A stretch of DNA of 22,001 bases from Treponema sp. (GTDB lineage: Bacteria > Spirochaetota > Spirochaetia > Treponematales > Treponemataceae): assembly GCA_016290335.1 (NCBI GenBank), contig JAEETM010000055.1, positions 1 through 22,001 of the forward strand, given 5' to 3'. A program made the position numbers and the translations under genes. Below, piece after piece: positions 9,001-14,351 of this stretch. Within the stretch, counting starts at the first letter, position 1. Each line of letters begins with the position of its first letter. Under the pieces are notes generated by a model. That model made no database searches, had not been told where the DNA came from, and was given only the letters and a program-made list of their open reading frames with translations.

Positions 9001-9785
9001 GGGATTTCCGGAATATCAAATGGAGAAGGTTCCGGAGCTGAAGGAGTTTCTTCTGCTGCCGGCTGATTCATTCCAAAAATAGCTTTTAGCTCATCCGGCA
9101 TATCAAAACCAGCAGATGATTCTGTTGAAGCTGGTATTTGTGGTTCAGGTTCTTTTGCAGCTGGTTGTTGAGGAGCTTTATCTGATTCTGATTTTGTTGC
9201 ATCAAAAATCTTATCTTCTTCAACTACAACGTTATCAAAATCTGAAAGGTAATCATCGGATTCTGTCTTCGGAGCTTCTTCAAAACCGGCTCCTTCAGAA
9301 CCGTCAAAGCCGGCACCTGCAAGAAGTGCATCCAGGCCCATATCTGCAACAGAGATTTCCTGAGGTTCTTCCTGCTGAGGAACTTCTTCCTGAACTTCAG
9401 GCTCCGGTTCGTCCATAAACATAGACAAATCTGGCATACCAGAATCATCACCGCCAGATTCTGAAGAAAAATCAACTACTGGGGCAAGAAGGGATGATAA
9501 ATCAGGGCCGCCCTGCTCTACTACTTCTTCACTGGAAGATGAGGTTGAAGCTTTACTGCCGCCACCGGTTATATCAGAAAGGTCATCATCAACTACGGAA
9601 GCCTTTTTCTCAAGCGGTACTTCCGGCATTCCAAGAACGAAATCTTCTGCATCGTTATCAACTTTTATAGTTTTTGGAATAGGAACTTTGACAGGCTTTT
9701 CACCACGAGAAGCACGAAGCGTAATTTCGTCACCGAGAGACAGGATATCCTTTTCGAATTGTTTAAGTTGACTTAGACCTGGCAT
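6024..9785 (-). CDS. giant TPR membrane protein with acidic disordered N-terminal half (flagellar-collar-like)
   Basis: This protein has 1253 residues. Residues 1-40 are a conserved-looking short domain (LSQLKQFEKDILSLGDEI). About 45-585 is low-complexity, rich in D, E, S, P, F and G, and probably disordered. About 590-670 is a small helical domain (LSDEQYAKFLKNF, APARQIAAMLEKML). A single span lies at about 690-711 (LPGALVFLLAVLVSWGLFNF). The rest is helical repeats of TPR type, for example YSQAQMKFDQA, YQRAADIYMKILYYF and YQEALGSFMKAGEG. There is no signal peptide, so the acidic half should be cytoplasmic and the TPRs periplasmic. This order resembles spirochaetal TPR proteins of the periplasmic flagellar motor collar (FlcA-type in Borrelia), but that is an inference. 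No Shine-Dalgarno is seen; a promoter sits 9 nt upstream. Confidence 0.8.
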   Translation of the reverse strand: MPGLSQLKQFEKDILSLGDEITLRASRGEKPVKVPIPKTIKVDNDAEDFVLGMPEVPLEKKASVVDDDLSDITGGGSKASTSSSSEEVVEQGGPDLSSLLAPVVDFSSESGGDDSGMPDLSMFMDEPEPEVQEEVPQQEEPQEISVADMGLDALLAGAGFDGSEGAGFEEAPKTESDDYLSDFDNVVVEEDKIFDATKSESDKAPQQPAAKEPEPQIPASTESSAGFDMPDELKAIFGMNQPAAEETPSAPEPSPFDIPEIPETPSFDEPSGAAAESFDMDFGSSDFGSESVTPAAAEEDDFSVPDNFDMPLDFDAPVQLEPSDEEGGVNIIKDAPDEAPLDFETPSAGDFDLPETDSFDSSDLGDLGPLPDFDAPSSDFSDDFSTDFSGDDNVSDDDNLSGAVPEGLYNPDDIELPGGAGEDSGAGSGDDFGSDFGEPSSSGFESVSLDDLDSMPDVSVPFDDIPAGETESGEDNFGDIFGSAGGDVPDYEGFDSGSDSGEEGFDYDSGPVETFDTSGMEDVDFGIPDTDTAMNPGAGSGDDDFSFDGSDFEIPGFSDVETVQEPKKDAKPAAGKKLDVPDFSKGISGGELPPNTLSDEQYAKFLKNFNEYPLNVRLAFEDLIVQDEFTDDAEFEIIEKILNKAPARQIAAMLEKMLDTSIPVPRDYEHRTAEEYDAYKKSIQYQLKNKILPGALVFLLAVLVSWGLFNFTKNCIYIPAKASKYYKQGYTLLQSDEYSQAQMKFDQAASYKMKKKWFFKYAREYKEHKQYQRAADIYMKILYYFDHDKQAGIEYAQMELDPLANYSKAEEITRRQVLDYHVNDADGLLLLGDIFLEWGTEKQDSEKLDAARDQYMNLMQLYKPNNLYTSRMMRYYIRSDNLQQVIGYQKMFERDEKSLSSEDWTELGGYLLEKMYGPVSPSEERFRYQIEGLRALLQRAVKMDQENPVALYNLAKYYINTSEIKYVEPTLNKAIDKFNKAPQLSHRDIYKFIDSYRLLGENYIKTNDYLQAQEQYTKGITLYTAEKENAGFTGNKDVGVLYADLGDINYLLAGDYDNAAVNYKNSVELGNDNPSIRYRLGYMSYKKKNYQEALGSFMKAGEGNQKQRNLLYSMANTLALRNDDYAAEGYFEQLISELDLEIQNAGGSVYPQTNADQYDLVDLYLYAANNYGVVLHRLARRTGDSQKNAESIVQFQQSVRAWDALTRNQKTLLRLEGSNLAAENIKYVTHPSPDFEPSIYIDIPKTLTDTEKL

Positions 9786-9794
9786 ACTATTTTA

Positions 9795-9824
9795 ATTTTA
9801 CCCCACATTTCCCATAAATTACAA
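9795..9824 (-). promoter_or_regulatory. promoter of the TPR/lipid kinase operon
   Basis: On the minus strand TTGTAA (9824-9819), an 18-bp spacer and TAAAAT (9800-9795; 5 of 6 to consensus) precede the ATG at 9785 by 9 nt. The transcription start would fall within about 0-3 nt of the start codon, giving a leaderless or near-leaderless mRNA. Confidence 0.5.
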
Positions 9825-9972
9825 GTATACTACTATTCATTTAATCTACGGTAAAAAGAGGGATTGACTTTAACTTTTCTTATATATAAATGCAATTACA
9901 ACGGTTCGCATTTTTCAAAACTTTAATTATGCAATTGCTAAACTTCATTTCTTTTTTGCCGATAGATGAAAT

Positions 9973-10710
9973 ATGAAAAGACGAAGATTTTTCTCGATTG
10001 CGGCCACGATGCTTGTGTGGATGGGGGCTGCAGCGGTACAGGGATTCTCTAAAGAGGCGGAAATTATTTATCAGCCGTATGAGCTGGATGTGGCGATTCA
10101 CAATATTGAAAAGCCGTGTGCACCAGTAATTACCGAAAATTATATTATTTTTACTGCGAGTCCTGAAAACCGTTCTGTGGGAATTGCATTTGATTTTGAA
10201 GATTATAAAATCATTCACCCCTTTACAAAGCTTAATCATATTGACGTTGACGGGAACAAAGTACCGCAGCATCTTTTTTACTGTTACGAAAGGCAGCATA
10301 AATTAACGCAGATTAAGTACAGGGTGATAATGGACGGTCTTTGGACTACAGATCCGCTGAATCCGAATAAATATTACGACGAAAACATAAATCTTTACTT
10401 TTCTGTGGTTGAAGATAAAAAGAGCATTATAAATAACACCGAAATCACAAAATCAGATGCGGTTCGCTTTATTTACAAGGGAAAATCCGGGCTGCAGCTT
10501 CATCTGGCAGGAACCTTTACAAACTGGGATCCGTGGATTTATGAGCTTAAAGAAACTTCGGCAGGATTTTATGAACTTTCGCTGCCATTGCCTAAAGGAA
10601 AATATTACTACAACTATTATATCGGGCTTACACCTGTTACCGATAATACGAATCCAAGGAAAGAGTATACGGCGGATGGAAGAAGTGTAAGCGTGATAGA
10701 GGTAAATTAA
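9973..10710 (+). CDS. secreted protein with C-terminal CBM48/AMPK-type glycogen-binding domain
   Basis: This 245-residue protein begins with basic residues (MKRRRFF) and a hydrophobic stretch ending about AAAVQGFS, a signal peptide for export. The N-terminal half (about 30-165) has an all-beta, immunoglobulin-like look, with DGLWTTDPLNP in the middle, itself reminiscent of E-set domains. The C-terminal half (about 170-243) reads LQLHLAGTFTNWDPW ... FYELSLPLPKGKYYYNYYI ... DNTNPRKEY ... VSVIEV, the hallmark order of the CBM48/AMPK-beta glycogen-binding fold. No catalytic domain is present, so it is a candidate periplasmic or surface polysaccharide-binding or scaffold protein. It converges with ffh, leaving only 3 bp between the stops. 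No clear Shine-Dalgarno. Confidence 0.75.
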   Translation: MKRRRFFSIAATMLVWMGAAAVQGFSKEAEIIYQPYELDVAIHNIEKPCAPVITENYIIFTASPENRSVGIAFDFEDYKIIHPFTKLNHIDVDGNKVPQHLFYCYERQHKLTQIKYRVIMDGLWTTDPLNPNKYYDENINLYFSVVEDKKSIINNTEITKSDAVRFIYKGKSGLQLHLAGTFTNWDPWIYELKETSAGFYELSLPLPKGKYYYNYYIGLTPVTDNTNPRKEYTADGRSVSVIEVN

Positions 10711-10713
10711 GCT

Positions 10714-12165
10714 TTACTTAAAGCGTTTTGCCAGTTCCTGGAGTTTTTTCATGTCCATGCCTTTAAGGCTGTTGAGGTCCATATCGGCAGGGAGACCACC
10801 CATACCACCGAGACCGCCAGCGCCTCCCATCATGCCGGGGTTAATGCCCATCTGGTTCATGAGTTTACCCTGCATGCCTTTGTTGCGGCTGACTTTTTTC
10901 ATCATAAGCTTTGTTTTTTCAAACTGCTTGAGCAATTTGTTAACTTCGGCAACGGTTGTTCCAGAGCCTTTGGCAATTCTCTTGCGGCGGCTTGGCCCGA
11001 TTATAAGGTGATTCAAACGTTCCTTGTATGTCATTGACTGAATGATTGCTTCGTTGCGCTTTAAGGCTCCCAAATCCATCTGAGAAGCATCTACGCCGGA
11101 CATTCCAGGCATCATATCAAGCAGAGACTGCATGTTTCCCATCTTTTTAACAGACTGGAACTGTTCAAGCATATCCTGAAGTGTAAACTCGTTGCGCTGG
11201 AGCTTTTTCTGAAGCTTGAGGGCTTCTTCGGCATCAACCGTTTCCTGAGCTTTTTCAACGAGCGAAACAACATCACCCATACCAAGAATACGGCTTGCAA
11301 TTCGTTCAGGGTGGAAAATCTCAAAATCTTCTGTTTTTTCACCAGTACCAATAAAGAGGATTGGTTTACCGGTAATTGTTTTAAGAGAAAGAGCCGCACC
11401 ACCACGAGCATCAGAATCAAACTTGGTGAGGATAACGCCTGTAAGTCCAAGCTGCTCATCAAAGGATTTTGCAATTTCCACTGCATTCTGACCGGTCATT
11501 GAGTCGGCAACAAGCAGAACTTCAACAGGATCGGTAGCTTTCTTAATTTTTACAAGCTCGGCCATCATCTCTTCATCAATCTGAAGACGACCGGCAGTAT
11601 CTATAATAATTACATCGTTTCCATTTTTGCGGGCAAAGCTGATTGCATCCTTAGCGTTCTGAACGGCATCCTTATTGTTTTCCTTGTAAACCGGAACACC
11701 AATTTTTTCACCAAGCTGACTCAACTGTTCAACAGCGGCAGGACGAACAAGGTCGCAGGCTGCAAGAAGAGGATTTCGGCCTTCTTTTTTAAGGCGGGCA
11801 GCAAGCTTGTGGGAAGCAGTTGTTTTACCGGAACCCTGAAGTCCGAGCATAAGGATTACAGACTGTGTATCGGGACCTTTAAGGTGCAAATCCTGCTTTG
11901 TATCTCCGAGCATTGCAACCATTTTGTCGTAAACAATTTTGGTAAACTGCTGGCCCGGATTTACGGATTTAAGTACCTTTTCGCCCTTTGCTTCTTCAAT
12001 CGTAGAGTTTACAAAACGGCGTACAACACGGAGGTTTACATCCGCTTCAAGAAGGGCCATTTTTATTTCTTCAACGGCATCTTCAATATTTTTTTCTGTG
12101 ATAGTAGATTTTCCACTAAGTTTTCTTACAATTCCGCTGAATGTACTCGTGATTTTTTCAAGCAT
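10714..12165 (-). CDS. ffh: signal recognition particle GTPase Ffh
   Basis: This 483-residue protein has the complete Ffh layout. A helical N domain spans 1-90. The GTPase domain has G1 GLQGSGKTT (108-116), DLVRPAA (138-144), G3 DTAGR (189-193), G4 TKFD (247-250, where TKLD is commoner) and GTGEK (273-277). A methionine-rich M domain (about 325-440) binds 4.5S RNA and signal peptides. The C-terminal tail is Gly/Met-rich and then ends KKLQELAKRFK. The protein directs ribosomes making membrane or exported proteins to FtsY. The ATG at 12165 is preceded by AGGAG at normal spacing. gpsA lies upstream on the same strand with a 52-bp gap that includes a palindromic repeat, so the two may share a transcript. 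Confidence 0.97.
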   Translation of the reverse strand: MLEKITSTFSGIVRKLSGKSTITEKNIEDAVEEIKMALLEADVNLRVVRRFVNSTIEEAKGEKVLKSVNPGQQFTKIVYDKMVAMLGDTKQDLHLKGPDTQSVILMLGLQGSGKTTASHKLAARLKKEGRNPLLAACDLVRPAAVEQLSQLGEKIGVPVYKENNKDAVQNAKDAISFARKNGNDVIIIDTAGRLQIDEEMMAELVKIKKATDPVEVLLVADSMTGQNAVEIAKSFDEQLGLTGVILTKFDSDARGGAALSLKTITGKPILFIGTGEKTEDFEIFHPERIASRILGMGDVVSLVEKAQETVDAEEALKLQKKLQRNEFTLQDMLEQFQSVKKMGNMQSLLDMMPGMSGVDASQMDLGALKRNEAIIQSMTYKERLNHLIIGPSRRKRIAKGSGTTVAEVNKLLKQFEKTKLMMKKVSRNKGMQGKLMNQMGINPGMMGGAGGLGGMGGLPADMDLNSLKGMDMKKLQELAKRFK

Positions 12166-12184
12166 ACCAATTCTCCTGTGTAAC

Positions 12185-12213
12185 TGTCATTTTCGGGCTT
12201 GTCCCGAAAATCT
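12185..12213. repeat. short palindromic (REP-like) repeat, copy 1
   Basis: Perfect 9-bp arms ATTTTCGGG (12189-12197) and CCCGAAAAT (12203-12211) flank the 5-nt loop CTTGT. The element is preceded by TGTC and followed by CT. The same core, GGGCTTGnCCC flanked by TGTCAT and ATCT, recurs at 20515-20543. It lies between gpsA and ffh. No T-run follows in either direction, so it is not an obvious terminator. Confidence 0.65.
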
Positions 12214-12217
12214 TTAT

Positions 12218-13306
12218 TTATCTCATCTTCATGGCAAGAGCCTTCATGTTGTCGCGGCTTACAAGCTGTATAAGGCATTCCTTTGGACTGCATTCCTTGT
12301 TCAGCACTTTATAAAGGCTTTCGCAAATAGGCAGTTTAAGGTTTTTCTGCTCTGTAATCTGTTTTACGTACTTACAGGCAACCGCACCTTCCGGCAAGTA
12401 TCCGACTTTCTTTATGTTAGCAATCAAATCATCAAGATTTTCGAACTTATCGAGCATATCGGTTTTAACAATATCCTGACCAAAACGTCTGTTTCGGCCA
12501 TATTTTGACTTACAGGTTACGTCCAAATCGCCTACCCCGCTTATTGAAGCAAAAGTCTGAGGATAAGGAGAGCCCATTGCCATACCAATTTTCATCATTT
12601 CGCTAACGCCGGCTGCAAGAAGAAGACTTTCTGTATTATCACCAAAGATTTCGCTTGTTTCTGCCATTGCATCGAGCATTCCATAAACGGTTGCGATTAC
12701 GTTCTTAACTGCGGCACAAATCTGAACACCAATCGGGTCAAAGCTTGCGTAAGGCATAATGCAGCTGGAGGTTCTGAGTAAATCTCGCATTTTTACTGCA
12801 TTACGGTGATGAAGGCTGGCACTTATAAGACCAGTGATTTTTCCAAGGGCAACTTCCTCTGCGTGGCTCGGGCCGGCAACATAAACAGTGCAGTCCTTGT
12901 AGCAGGGTGGCAGTGCTTCTTCCATTGTTTCAAGAATGAGCTTTGGATAATTGCCCGATGAAGGAACAAAGCCCTTTGTAACGGAGCCGATTATTGGAAT
13001 GCCTTTTTGAATATCCGGTAAGTCCGTGAACTTTTTAATTGTTGATTCAAGGAACAGGGATGGTGTTGCAAGTATGATATAATCTTTTCCTGATGCAGCT
13101 GCTCTTATGTCGTTTGTTGCCTTAAGCTTAGTGTCCAGCTTATAACCGGGGAGATACATTTTGTTTTCGTGTTCCGCGTTGATGGAGGCAACAACTTCAT
13201 CTTCCAGAGCCCACAATTCTACATCATTGCCACCGCGGGCCAAAGCAGTTCCAAGCGCAGTTCCCCATGCTCCACCGCCAATAATGCACACTTTATTCTG
13301 TTCCAT
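12218..13306 (-). CDS. gpsA: NAD(P)-dependent glycerol-3-phosphate dehydrogenase
   Basis: This 362-residue protein makes sn-glycerol-3-phosphate from dihydroxyacetone phosphate for phospholipid synthesis. The Rossmann motif is GGGAWGTAL (10-18). Lys111 (VTKGF) and Lys201 (AAVKNV) match the conserved lysines of the family, the second being catalytic. GPSHAEE (145-151), GVGDLDVTC (257-265) and SKYGRNRRFG (267-276) match conserved substrate and cofactor loops. GPSHAEE and the overall length, slightly above the usual 330-340, are within family variation. The ATG at 13306 has AGGAG 9 nt upstream. It is followed by ffh on the same strand. An intrinsic terminator separates it from ndk upstream, so it must have its own promoter, which I could not place. 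Confidence 0.96.
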   Translation of the reverse strand: MEQNKVCIIGGGAWGTALGTALARGGNDVELWALEDEVVASINAEHENKMYLPGYKLDTKLKATNDIRAAASGKDYIILATPSLFLESTIKKFTDLPDIQKGIPIIGSVTKGFVPSSGNYPKLILETMEEALPPCYKDCTVYVAGPSHAEEVALGKITGLISASLHHRNAVKMRDLLRTSSCIMPYASFDPIGVQICAAVKNVIATVYGMLDAMAETSEIFGDNTESLLLAAGVSEMMKIGMAMGSPYPQTFASISGVGDLDVTCKSKYGRNRRFGQDIVKTDMLDKFENLDDLIANIKKVGYLPEGAVACKYVKQITEQKNLKLPICESLYKVLNKECSPKECLIQLVSRDNMKALAMKMR

Positions 13307-13335
13307 TAGTACGTACTCCTGTGATAAATCATCTT

Positions 13336-13365
13336 AAAAAAATGACCTGCTAAGTTGCAGGTCAT
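13336..13365 (-). terminator. intrinsic terminator after ndk
   Basis: On the minus strand ATGACCTGC (13365-13357), a 6-nt loop and GCAGGTCAT (13350-13342) form a perfect 9-bp stem, followed by a run of seven T. It lies 24 nt past the ndk stop. A second small hairpin, CTAAGAA/TTCTTAG (13374-13392), overlaps the ndk stop codon. Confidence 0.85.
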
Positions 13366-13388
13366 CATCTTTACTAAGAAAAAACTTC

Positions 13389-13832
13389 TTAGTACCATCC
13401 GTCTTCGCAGTCATTCCAGTCGAAAATCTCGTCTTCTTTGAACCACAAGCTAATTTCACGGGCAGCACTTTCGTCACTGTCGGAAGCGTGGATTATGTTT
13501 CTTGAAGTATGAATACAATAATCACCGCGGATAGTTCCTGGTTCTGCTTCTTCTGGTTTTGTTTTTCCTACAAGCTTTCGTGCGATTGTTACACAATTAT
13601 CAGCCTGTAAAACCATTGCAATTACAGGTCCAGAAATAAGATAGTCAACCAAATCATCAAAGAACGGCTTGTCCTTGTGCTCAGCATAATGAGCTGCGGC
13701 TAATTCTCTTGTAGGATGAACCATTTTCAAACCTACAATTTTAAGCCCTTTTTTCTCCAGGCGGCTAATTACTTCGCCCATCAATCGGCGGTTTACAACT
13801 CCTGGTTTTAACATTGCAAAACATCTTGTCAT
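13389..13832 (-). CDS. ndk: nucleoside diphosphate kinase
   Basis: This 147-residue enzyme transfers phosphate between nucleoside tri- and diphosphates through a phosphohistidine. The start MTRCFAMLKPG matches the family N-terminus, with Lys9. NIIHASDS carries the active His115, and the order R-N-I-I-H-A-S-D-S is canonical. I prefer ATG 13832 over an in-frame ATG at 13856, because the latter lies inside the spacer of a strong promoter (13842-13870). The preferred ATG is 9 nt past the -10 TATAAT and has no Shine-Dalgarno, so the message is probably leaderless. A terminator follows the gene. It reads in the same direction as the alpha-CTD-like gene just upstream, but has its own promoter. Confidence 0.95.
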   Translation of the reverse strand: MTRCFAMLKPGVVNRRLMGEVISRLEKKGLKIVGLKMVHPTRELAAAHYAEHKDKPFFDDLVDYLISGPVIAMVLQADNCVTIARKLVGKTKPEEAEPGTIRGDYCIHTSRNIIHASDSDESAAREISLWFKEDEIFDWNDCEDGWY

Positions 13833-13841
13833 AATTCGATT

Positions 13842-13870
13842 ATTATAACGAAACATTTAGATTGTGGCAA
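13842..13870 (-). promoter_or_regulatory. strong sigma-70-type promoter of ndk
   Basis: On the minus strand TTGCCA (13870-13865; 5 of 6), exactly 17 bp, then a perfect TATAAT (13847-13842). The expected transcription start falls 0-3 nt before the ndk ATG at 13832. Confidence 0.75.
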
Positions 13871-13873
13871 TGC

Positions 13874-13903
13874 TAGAGTAAACATCTTAAAACATCTGTA
13901 AAC
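13874..13903 (-). repeat. three 10-bp direct repeats upstream of the ndk -35
   Basis: On the minus strand the units are GTTTACAGAT (13903-13894), GTTTTAAGAT (13893-13884) and GTTTACTCTA (13883-13874), ending 3 bp before the -35 box. Each is AT-rich and in step with one DNA helical turn. The position matches an UP element or activator site. Confidence 0.5.
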
Positions 13904-13912
13904 AGCATCCCC

Positions 13913-14185
13913 TTAATGCGTCTTAATCCACTCAATGTGCGCCAGCCCCCAGCTGAGCCAGTCGCGGTCATTCATCTGCCACCACAGGCCAATTTCTGCC
14001 AGTTTGCCTTCCAGTTCCTCAATCGATTTTTTACCGATATTGCGCATTTTCGAAATGCTGTCCTTTGACATTGCAGTTAACTCACTAAGCTTACCAATGT
14101 TCATTCGTGCCATGCAGTTGCTGCATCGTACCGAAAGCTCCAGATTTTTTACATCCATGTCCATAACTTCTTTGATTGTTTTCAT
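13913..14185 (-). CDS. free-standing RNA polymerase alpha C-terminal-domain-like protein
   Basis: I choose ATG 14185, with AGGAG 5 nt upstream, giving 90 residues. Residues 13-67 align by eye with the alpha-CTD: NLELSVRCSNCMARM, then IGKLSEL, then MRNIGKKSIEELEGKLAEIGL. All residues that contact UP-element DNA in E. coli alpha are kept: R265, N268, C269, G296, K298, S299 and E302 correspond to R20, N23, C24, G51, K53, S54 and E57. The alpha N-terminal domain is absent, so this cannot assemble polymerase. The tail (WWQMNDRDWLSWG) is tryptophan-rich and unlike normal alpha. It is likely a small DNA-binding or polymerase-linked regulator; its targets are unknown. A promoter with an overlapping palindrome precedes it, hinting at control at that site. 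Confidence 0.8.
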   Translation of the reverse strand: MKTIKEVMDMDVKNLELSVRCSNCMARMNIGKLSELTAMSKDSISKMRNIGKKSIEELEGKLAEIGLWWQMNDRDWLSWGLAHIEWIKTH

Positions 14186-14198
14186 AATAACTCCTGTG

Positions 14199-14222
14199 TT
14201 AATTTTTGCCGGCAAGAATTAA
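14199..14222. promoter_or_regulatory. 24-bp near-perfect palindrome, candidate operator of the alpha-CTD-like gene
   Basis: The palindrome has core TTGCCGGCAA (14206-14215) and arms TTAATT/AATTAA, with one mismatched pair. It covers the expected transcription start of the gene and touches its -10 box, an ideal repressor position. In RNA it could also form a hairpin just before the Shine-Dalgarno. Confidence 0.55.
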
Positions 14223-14249
14223 GATAATTCCACCTTTCCCATTTGGCAA
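14221..14249 (-). promoter_or_regulatory. promoter of the alpha-CTD-like gene
   Basis: On the minus strand TTGCCA (14249-14244), a 17-bp spacer and TATCTT (14226-14221; 4 of 6). The -35 hexamer is identical to that of ndk. The leader would be about 30 nt with a Shine-Dalgarno. Confidence 0.55.
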
Positions 14250-14315
14250 GCCGCTACCCTCCAACAATTAAGATGAATATACTATACTAACTACTATACT
14301 TCCTTGCTCTTACTA

Positions 14316-14344
14316 TTGACTTCTGAGTTTTCCGGGCTTATTTT
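14316..14344 (+). promoter_or_regulatory. possible promoter of the PARG-like/AAA+ unit
   Basis: TTGACT (14316-14321; 5 of 6), a 17-bp spacer and TATTTT (14339-14344; 4 of 6). The ATG at 14352 follows the -10 by 7 nt, so the transcription start would be at or next to the start codon. Upstream, ACTATACT occurs twice (14281-14288 and 14293-14300), a possible regulator site. Confidence 0.45.
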
Positions 14345-14351
14345 ATATCCT

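Noticed and set aside
8186..9082. Open frame of 298 codons on the plus strand, rich in Q, N, L and H
   Set aside because: It lies opposite the low-complexity acidic half of the TPR gene. Its composition is the antisense of D/E/S codons, and it has no ribosome site or recognisable domain.
10711..10724. GCTTTA/TAAAGC inverted repeat between the CBM48 protein and ffh as a bidirectional terminator
   Set aside because: The loop would be only 2 nt, the stem is weak, and there is no good T-run.
13833..13856. ATG 13856 as start of ndk
   Set aside because: It lies in the spacer of the TTGCCA-N17-TATAAT promoter and adds residues not seen in the family.
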